This document shows positions 61,334 to 64,000 of a DNA stretch of 64,000 nucleotides, in pieces. The DNA comes from Staphylococcus saprophyticus subsp. saprophyticus ATCC 15305 = NCTC 7292 (GTDB lineage Bacteria; Bacillota; Bacilli; Staphylococcales; Staphylococcaceae), in NCBI RefSeq assembly GCF_000010125.1, contig NC_007350.1:1550001-1614000 (forward strand), given 5' to 3'. Below the pieces are notes generated by a model, which saw only the letters and a program-made list of their open reading frames with translations, was not told where the DNA came from and ran no database searches. Every line of letters begins with the position of its first letter. Position 1 is the first letter of the stretch. Both the position numbers and the translations under genes were made by a program.

Positions 61334-61345
61334 GCAATACCTCCA

Positions 61346-62011
61346 TTAGGCGTCTCCCATGAGTGAAACCGTCACTACACCATCGACGTTTTTAATTTTC
61401 TCTATTGTTTCATCATTCACTGCATCATCTAATTCACAAGTCATTAATGCTTGATCGCCTTTTTCTTTCCTAGATACTTGCATACTACCTACATTAATAC
61501 TTGAGTCTCCCAGTATATTGGCTACACGACCAATAGTACCAAACGTATCTTTATGGAATACAAGTAATGCCGGGTAATTACCACTAATCGCGATATTGAA
61601 TCCATTGATTGCTACTACTTCAATTTTTCCGCCACCAATTGAAACACCCTCAACGGATATTTCTTTGTCTCCATCACGCATATTAATAATAGCCGTGTTC
61701 GGATGTGATCTTTCTTCTGCCATTTCAATAAAGTTGACTTTCATCCCAGCTTCCTCAGCAGTTTCCAAACTTGTTTGTATACGATCATCATCAGTATCGT
61801 AGCCTAACAAGCCACCGACTAAAGCAACATCAGTGCCATGTCCTTTATATGTTTCCATAAATGAACCATAAAGATATATATCAGCTTGTTTCGGTAATTG
61901 ATTAAATAAGTCTCTAGCTACTAAACCTATTCTCACTGCGCCTGCAGTATGAGAAGACGAAGGGCCTACCATTGTAGGACCAATTATATCGAAGACTGTT
62001 TTATATTTCAT
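61346..62011 (-). CDS. sdaAB: L-serine dehydratase beta subunit, iron-sulfur dependent
   Basis: Beta subunit of the two-component Gram-positive serine dehydratase. The 221-residue product has the GPTMVGPSSSHTAGAVRIG start of the family and a C-terminal ACT domain (ALLVFHKDTFGTIGRVANIL) that may sense amino acids. It heads the sdaAB-sdaAA-recG transcript. A cre-like element in its 5' region suggests carbon catabolite control. Confidence 0.96.
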   Translation of the reverse strand: MKYKTVFDIIGPTMVGPSSSHTAGAVRIGLVARDLFNQLPKQADIYLYGSFMETYKGHGTDVALVGGLLGYDTDDDRIQTSLETAEEAGMKVNFIEMAEERSHPNTAIINMRDGDKEISVEGVSIGGGKIEVVAINGFNIAISGNYPALLVFHKDTFGTIGRVANILGDSSINVGSMQVSRKEKGDQALMTCELDDAVNDETIEKIKNVDGVVTVSLMGDA

Positions 62012-62045
62012 AATTATACCCCACTCTTATTTTTAATGTTTCTAA

Positions 62046-62061
62046 AGTGTTGCGCTTTCAT
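62046..62061 (-). promoter_or_regulatory. Cre-like element in the sdaAB leader
   Basis: On the minus strand ATGAAAGCGCAACACT has the TGAAAGCG core of CcpA sites, with mismatches in the distal half. It lies about 35 bases before sdaAB, downstream of the likely start site, a roadblock position. Confidence 0.4.
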
Positions 62062-62190
62062 TCTTAAACATCTTGTTTATTATAACAAGTTCAATAAACA
62101 TTATAAACCAAAACTGGTTGTATTGTTCTTATTAAATGCAAAATTAAATTGCTAACAACCTTAAAACCATTTAAAAAATGTCATTATTTC

Positions 62191-62246
62191 AAAAAAATAT
62201 GGAAGTAAGAATTAATCAAATTTTAAAATCTGATTTTCTCACTCCC
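62191..62246 (-). terminator. Terminator downstream of fakA
   Basis: On the minus strand GGGAGTGAGAA (complement of 62236-62246) pairs with TTCTTACTTCC (complement of 62201-62211) with G-U pairs, inner AATCA/TGATT adds to the stem, and ATATTTTTTT follows. Confidence 0.7.
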
Positions 62247-62344
62247 ATCTGTAACATGACTGATATAGTCGATGTTTTTCCTTTTGAAGTCATATACTAT
62301 TGTATAAATGATACTCTTTTAAGATTCTAATGCTGTGATTTATA

Positions 62345-64000
62345 TTATTCTACAGAAAACAAATATTGATAAACAGGTTGTTGACCATCATGTTGTTCTA
62401 ATTCAACGTCTGGATATGTTGCTTCCATCCAATCTTCAATGTCTGAAGTAACTGTTTTATCAGCATCCATACCAACGATCATCGTAATGATTTCACTATC
62501 TTCATTAATCATTTCTGCCATTAATCCCTTAACCGTTTCAAATTGATCAGCATGACTTGTTACAATTTTATCCTCAATCAAGCCCATAAATGCGTCTTTT
62601 TTAATTTCAACACCATCAATTTTAGTATCTCTCACAGCGTATGTCACTGAACCAGAACGTACTGCTTCTAAAGATTCCACCATTCTTGATTTATTAGATT
62701 CGAGTGAATCAGTTTCATCGTAATTAAATAACGCAGCAATGCCTTGTGGTATTGATTTGGTCGGAATGACTATAGTATCAGCTTCTACAATTTCAGCAGC
62801 TTGTTCACTAGCCATTAGAATGTTTTTATTATTAGGTAAAATGATTGCACGTTTACATTGTGATTGTTCAATAATCTTGACAATATCTTCTGTTGATGGA
62901 TTCATTGTTTGTCCACCACTAATCATGTGTGTCGCACCCATTGACTTGAAAATCTCTGAAATACCTTCACCCATGGAGATTGCAATGACTGCAGTGTCGA
63001 CTGCCTGCGTTTCTTCTGTAGATATTGCTTTGCCACCGTCATGTTCTTTTTTCACAACTTCACGATGTTGTTCACGCATATTTTCGACTTTTAACTTAAT
63101 TAATTCACCATACTGTTGACCATAGTTAAATACGTCACCTGGTTTTTCTGTATGCACATGCACTTTAACAATTTCCTCATCGTTGATAACTAATAAAGAA
63201 TCCCCAAACTGGCTCATGTCTTCTCTAAAATTCTGCTCATCAAAGGTTTTTTTATTTTTTCCAAAACGAACCATCATTTCAGTACAATAGCCATAAACGA
63301 TATCTTCCGTATTAATTACGCCATGAAAATCATGTTCTTCATTAACTAAAGACTCTTTATTTAATTTTGGTGACTGTGCAGATATCGTTTCACCTTTTAA
63401 TGCTTTTAAAAATCCAGCGTAAACAATAGCTAAGCCTTTACCTCCACTATCTACAACACCGACTTCTTTTAATACTGGTAATAAATTCGGTGTGTTTTCA
63501 AGTGAGACTTCTGCTTCTTCGAGAATGTAAGCCATTAATTCAATACAATCGTCGGTTTCTTCTGCCTTTTGTATAGCTGCATCAGCTGCATCTCTTGCTA
63601 CTGTTAAAATCGTTCCCTCAACTGGTTTCATGATTGCTTTATACGCTGTATCTACACCTGCTTTAAAACTTTCAGCAAATTGTTTAGCATTAATTGTTTC
63701 ATATGTTTCTAAACTTTTACTAAACCCTCTAAATAATTGTGACAAAATCACACCAGAGTTCCCTCTAGCACCCATCAATAAACCTTTAGAAAATGTCTTA
63801 CCTAGTTCACCAATTTGTTGAGATAAATTGTTTTCGACTGCTTCTCTCCCTGATGTCATCGTCAAATTCATATTCGTCCCAGTATCTCCATCTGGTACTG
63901 GATAAACGTTCAATGAATCAACTAAGTCTGCATGATTTGATAAATTTTGCGCCCCTTGTATAATCATCTCGGCAAATAATTTACCATCTATTTTGCTTAC
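62345..64000 (-). CDS. fakA: Fatty acid kinase subunit FakA (DhaL/DegV-linked), start cut off
   Basis: FakA is the ATP-binding kinase domain protein that, with a FakB acyl-carrier, phosphorylates exogenous fatty acids for incorporation into phospholipid and influences virulence gene regulation. The frame runs to the right edge of the window; the first visible residues, [20 protein letters not shown], align just after the S. aureus start, so probably only the initiator codon is missing. The DhaL-type nucleotide and Mg site [20 protein letters not shown] is near the N-terminus, followed by [21 protein letters not shown]. The middle and C-terminal domains bind FakB and show [12 protein letters not shown] and [13 protein letters not shown]. 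About 552 residues in total. The fakA terminator separates it from sdaAB. Confidence 0.95.
   Translation of the reverse strand, partial: VSKIDGKLFAEMIIQGAQNLSNHADLVDSLNVYPVPDGDTGTNMNLTMTSGREAVENNLSQQIGELGKTFSKGLLMGARGNSGVILSQLFRGFSKSLETYETINAKQFAESFKAGVDTAYKAIMKPVEGTILTVARDAADAAIQKAEETDDCIELMAYILEEAEVSLENTPNLLPVLKEVGVVDSGGKGLAIVYAGFLKALKGETISAQSPKLNKESLVNEEHDFHGVINTEDIVYGYCTEMMVRFGKNKKTFDEQNFREDMSQFGDSLLVINDEEIVKVHVHTEKPGDVFNYGQQYGELIKLKVENMREQHREVVKKEHDGGKAISTEETQAVDTAVIAISMGEGISEIFKSMGATHMISGGQTMNPSTEDIVKIIEQSQCKRAIILPNNKNILMASEQAAEIVEADTIVIPTKSIPQGIAALFNYDETDSLESNKSRMVESLEAVRSGSVTYAVRDTKIDGVEIKKDAFMGLIEDKIVTSHADQFETVKGLMAEMINEDSEIITMIVGMDADKTVTSDIEDWMEATYPDVELEQHDGQQPVYQYLFSVE

Larger units (their letters stand above)
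62012..62344. other. Intergenic region between fakA and sdaAB
   Basis: A 333-base spacer with the fakA terminator (62191-62246), two TATAAT hexamers on the minus strand around 62085-62115 that could serve sdaAB (no clean -35 found), and a cre-like sequence at 62046-62061. Confidence 0.5.

Overview
This window is a piece of the core chromosome of a Staphylococcus. Gene order and protein sequences match the staphylococcal block from truB to fakA (truB-rbfA, infB-ylxQ-ylxR-nusA-rimP, polC, proS-rseP, cdsA-uppS-frr-pyrH-tsf-rpsB, codY-hslU-hslV-xerC, trmFO-topA-dprA, sucD-sucC, rnhB-rbgA, yfhO pair, rplS-trmD-rimM-rpsP, ffh-ylxM-ftsY-smc-rnc, acpP-fabG-fabD-plsX-fapR, recG, serine dehydratase, fakA). 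The proteins resemble their S. aureus counterparts as I remember them, but differ at many positions. Together with lineage-specific insertions this suggests a coagulase-negative species; a warneri/pasteuri-like one is possible, but the species cannot be fixed from this window alone. The DNA is AT-rich and nearly all genes lie on the minus strand.

Layout: (1) 1-3161: start of truB, rbfA, then a non-core stretch with a frame-disrupted WYL-type regulator (plus strand) and an unrecognised 332-residue protein. (2) 3798-12815: translation and transcription factors, then polC, with a good promoter and a leader hairpin ahead of rimP. (3) 13222-25531: proS, the site-2 protease RseP, phospholipid and undecaprenyl synthesis, ribosome recycling, UMP kinase, EF-Ts, S2, CodY, HslUV and XerC. 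(4) 25650-34401: tRNA methylation, topoisomerase I, DprA, succinyl-CoA synthetase (promoter overlapped by a CcpA-type site), RNase HII and RbgA. (5) 34768-40011: two tandem plus-strand YfhO membrane proteins. (6) 40150-42339: L19, TrmD, RimM, S16. (7) 42507-44830: a plus-strand island made of promoter, TPP riboswitch, terminator, short-chain dehydrogenase and flavin-dependent monooxygenase. (8) 44956-52435: SRP and chromosome-segregation genes, RNase III. (9) 52663-56343: fatty acid synthesis operon under a recognisable FapR operator. (10) 56690-58252: a secreted thermolysin-type (M4) metalloprotease, plus strand. (11) 58416-64000: recG, serine dehydratase, and fakA, which lacks only its start at the window edge.

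Functionally this is mainly housekeeping: translation, replication and repair, envelope lipid supply and central carbon metabolism. The parts most worth attention are the three insertions into the core: the WYL regulator with the unknown protein, the riboswitch-controlled oxidoreductase pair (the best candidate for an undescribed thiamine-related pathway), and the M4 protease. No tRNA, rRNA, IS element, prophage or CRISPR array was seen.
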